A DNA stretch of 64,000 nucleotides. Origin: Paragonimus skrjabini miyazakii. Its lineage: Eukaryota > Platyhelminthes > Trematoda > Plagiorchiida > Troglotrematidae. The position numbers and the translations under genes are program-made. The notes beneath the pieces are model-generated. The model was given only the letters and a program-made list of their open reading frames with translations, was not told where the DNA came from and made no database searches. Location of the stretch: NCBI GenBank assembly GCA_014338405.1, contig JTDE01000973.1, positions 112,608-176,607 on the forward strand, written 5' to 3'. Positions 62,731 through 64,000 of this stretch are shown here, in pieces. Each line of letters opens with the position of its first letter. The stretch's first letter is position 1.

Positions 62731-63886
62731 AAGTTAGCATGTGTTACCAATTCACGAAAATCAACGGCCATGGATGTTGGGTGGTCACGAACTTAGTTGG
62801 ATTTAAATTCAATCAGCGTGTCCTATAAATATGAATTGTGTATGGTCAGATGAGGGAACGCTACGTACGGCATTCTACAAGTGCTCCTTATTGCTCATTA
62901 ATGTGGCTTTGGAGGCTACATTACACTGATATGACAGGATGTGTGGCCCTTGAAATGTACAAAACGTCCTACGGTTTCCGTTTGGTAAATCAGAGTTGTC
63001 ATTTAACACTAGCGTTCTCAAGCGACAGTCAGCGATTGATCTATACCACCATCTTTCTCACACTGACGATGCTAACGAAATAGAATCATGCTTGACAGAA
63101 CCTGCTTGTTTACCTTTACCGTCTTCTTTGTTTCATGGTTTCATAAGAATTATGTAGCTGATAGTGCTGGTCTACATGCTTCAATAGGGGTTGATATTGT
63201 GTAATGAAGGTATAGGACCTTGGTGTGAATGATAAAATATCTGAAGGAAGAAGTGACTCTGTTTACAAAGAGAGCTGTATGAGAAGAATATTTTATGAAC
63301 TCGTAGATACAACGGTCATCATCAGTGAACCACATTTTGCGGTGGAGTTTTTGCAGATCAATGGTATGTCACGTCTGGGTTTGTGTGATCGTCGAACATC
63401 TACGCGGGCAGTCAAGTCCGCGTCTACATACTACTAGCGTTGCACAAACATCTCGCGAACGAACATGGTAATTTTTCTGGTGGCTCCAGCTGACACTCTC
63501 ATGCGTATGACCTGTCTTTTTAAAAAATGAGTTGTTTATCGAGTGTAGTTTTGCTGACGGCTTTCAGTGTTATGACCGCAAAAGACGCTTGATCTGAAAA
63601 TTTGCTTATCACACGAACTCTCGTACAGGTTATGTTAAAACAAGGGACCACGAACATTCATTTCCACGGCTGACGTGCATTCAAACACACTGGATAGAAA
63701 TACGTTGTCTTTCGCTCAGATGACACTTTCCCCCATGGTGCGTACACACTATTCCGGGAGTCGCTTCCGGTCCATCGTCTTCCTCGCGTTAAGGCTTGTC
63801 CCTTAGTTCGCGAATATACTACTACCACTATTACTACTCACAAACAAAGCTACCTATTTCACAACAGGAGTGCATCTAACTCTTAT
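62731..63886. other. No supported gene
   Basis: Frames at 62838-63083 plus and 63225-63437 plus show no motif. The final part (63700-63886) is GC-richer, with a CTACTACCACTATTACTACT run near 63818, and may be the upstream part of repeat E or the 3' end of a retrotransposon. Confidence 0.4.
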
Positions 63887-64000
63887 GGCGCCCCACCATG
63901 TGACCGTCCTAAGGGCGCCTCCGTCGTGAGAGCAAAGGAAAAAAATCACTCGACTCAGTCCGAACCAGCAGAACTGTTCAAACTCGGTTGAGACTTTTTT
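63887..64000 (+). repeat. Dispersed repeat family E, copy 2 (cut by window end)
   Basis: It matches 60977-61083 over GTCC.AAG, GCCTCCGTCGTGAG, CGACTCAGTCC, CAGCAGAACTGTTCA and GGTTGAGACTTTT. It ends in a T run at the last base, so the true end is not visible. A retrotransposon 3' tail is a guess. Confidence 0.6.

Noticed and set aside
1..64000. CRISPR arrays, operons, rRNA genes, prophage
   Set aside because: No regularly spaced repeats, no dense long frames, no conserved rRNA blocks. The content is animal-type repeat DNA.

Overview
The window looks like repeat-rich, gene-poor, AT-leaning nuclear DNA of an invertebrate animal. No open frame is long, none resembles a bacterial or organellar gene, and no operon, ribosome-binding-site pattern, rRNA or CRISPR array was seen. 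What I can recognise is decayed mobile DNA: Penelope-like elements (PLEs) with a GIY-YIG endonuclease, one remnant of a retrotransposon with a restriction-like endonuclease (R2/NeSL-type), tRNA-derived SINE pieces, a palindromic MITE-like family, and dispersed repeats of unknown type. The wording of the GIY-YIG fragments recalls flatworm, especially trematode, PLEs, so a platyhelminth is my best guess. That rests on recalled family resemblance, not on a search.

Layout. About 0.44-0.56 kb: weak PLE trace. 2.56-2.76 kb: first copy of dispersed repeat C. 4.85-4.93 kb: MITE half. 5.38-5.48 kb: first copy of repeat D. 8.30-8.81 kb: fold-back element with ~80-bp inverted arms that resemble the 3' flank of the PLE at 41 kb. 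8.83-9.04 kb: tRNA-like SINE in a head-to-head palindrome. 10.25-10.45 and 15.69-15.88 kb: the two best MITE palindromes. 16.22-16.61 kb: endonuclease-domain pseudogene. 19.5-20.1 kb: PLE fragment. 28.4-31.3 kb: about 3 kb of decayed period-4 (TTAC-like) sequence. 31.93-32.19 kb: PLE fragment on the minus strand. 38.47 kb: MITE half. 40.29-41.58 kb: nested cluster of repeat C, SINE promoter-like boxes, a MITE half, and the best PLE copy, with an open GIY-YIG domain. 44.6, 45.7-46.0, 48.7 and 52.2 kb: four more eroded PLE traces. 56.34-56.45 kb: second copy of repeat D. 60.98-61.08 and 63.89-64.00 kb: two copies of repeat E.

No host gene could be supported. Short conserved exons split by long introns could be present and missed. 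Most open frames of 60-140 codons behave as chance frames: low complexity, overlapping frames on both strands, no recognisable motif. The elements do not form a pathway. They record repeated insertion, truncation and decay. The recurring pattern worth attention is that all recognised PLE traces come from the C-terminal/3' end, and that one fold-back element seems to be built from two such ends.
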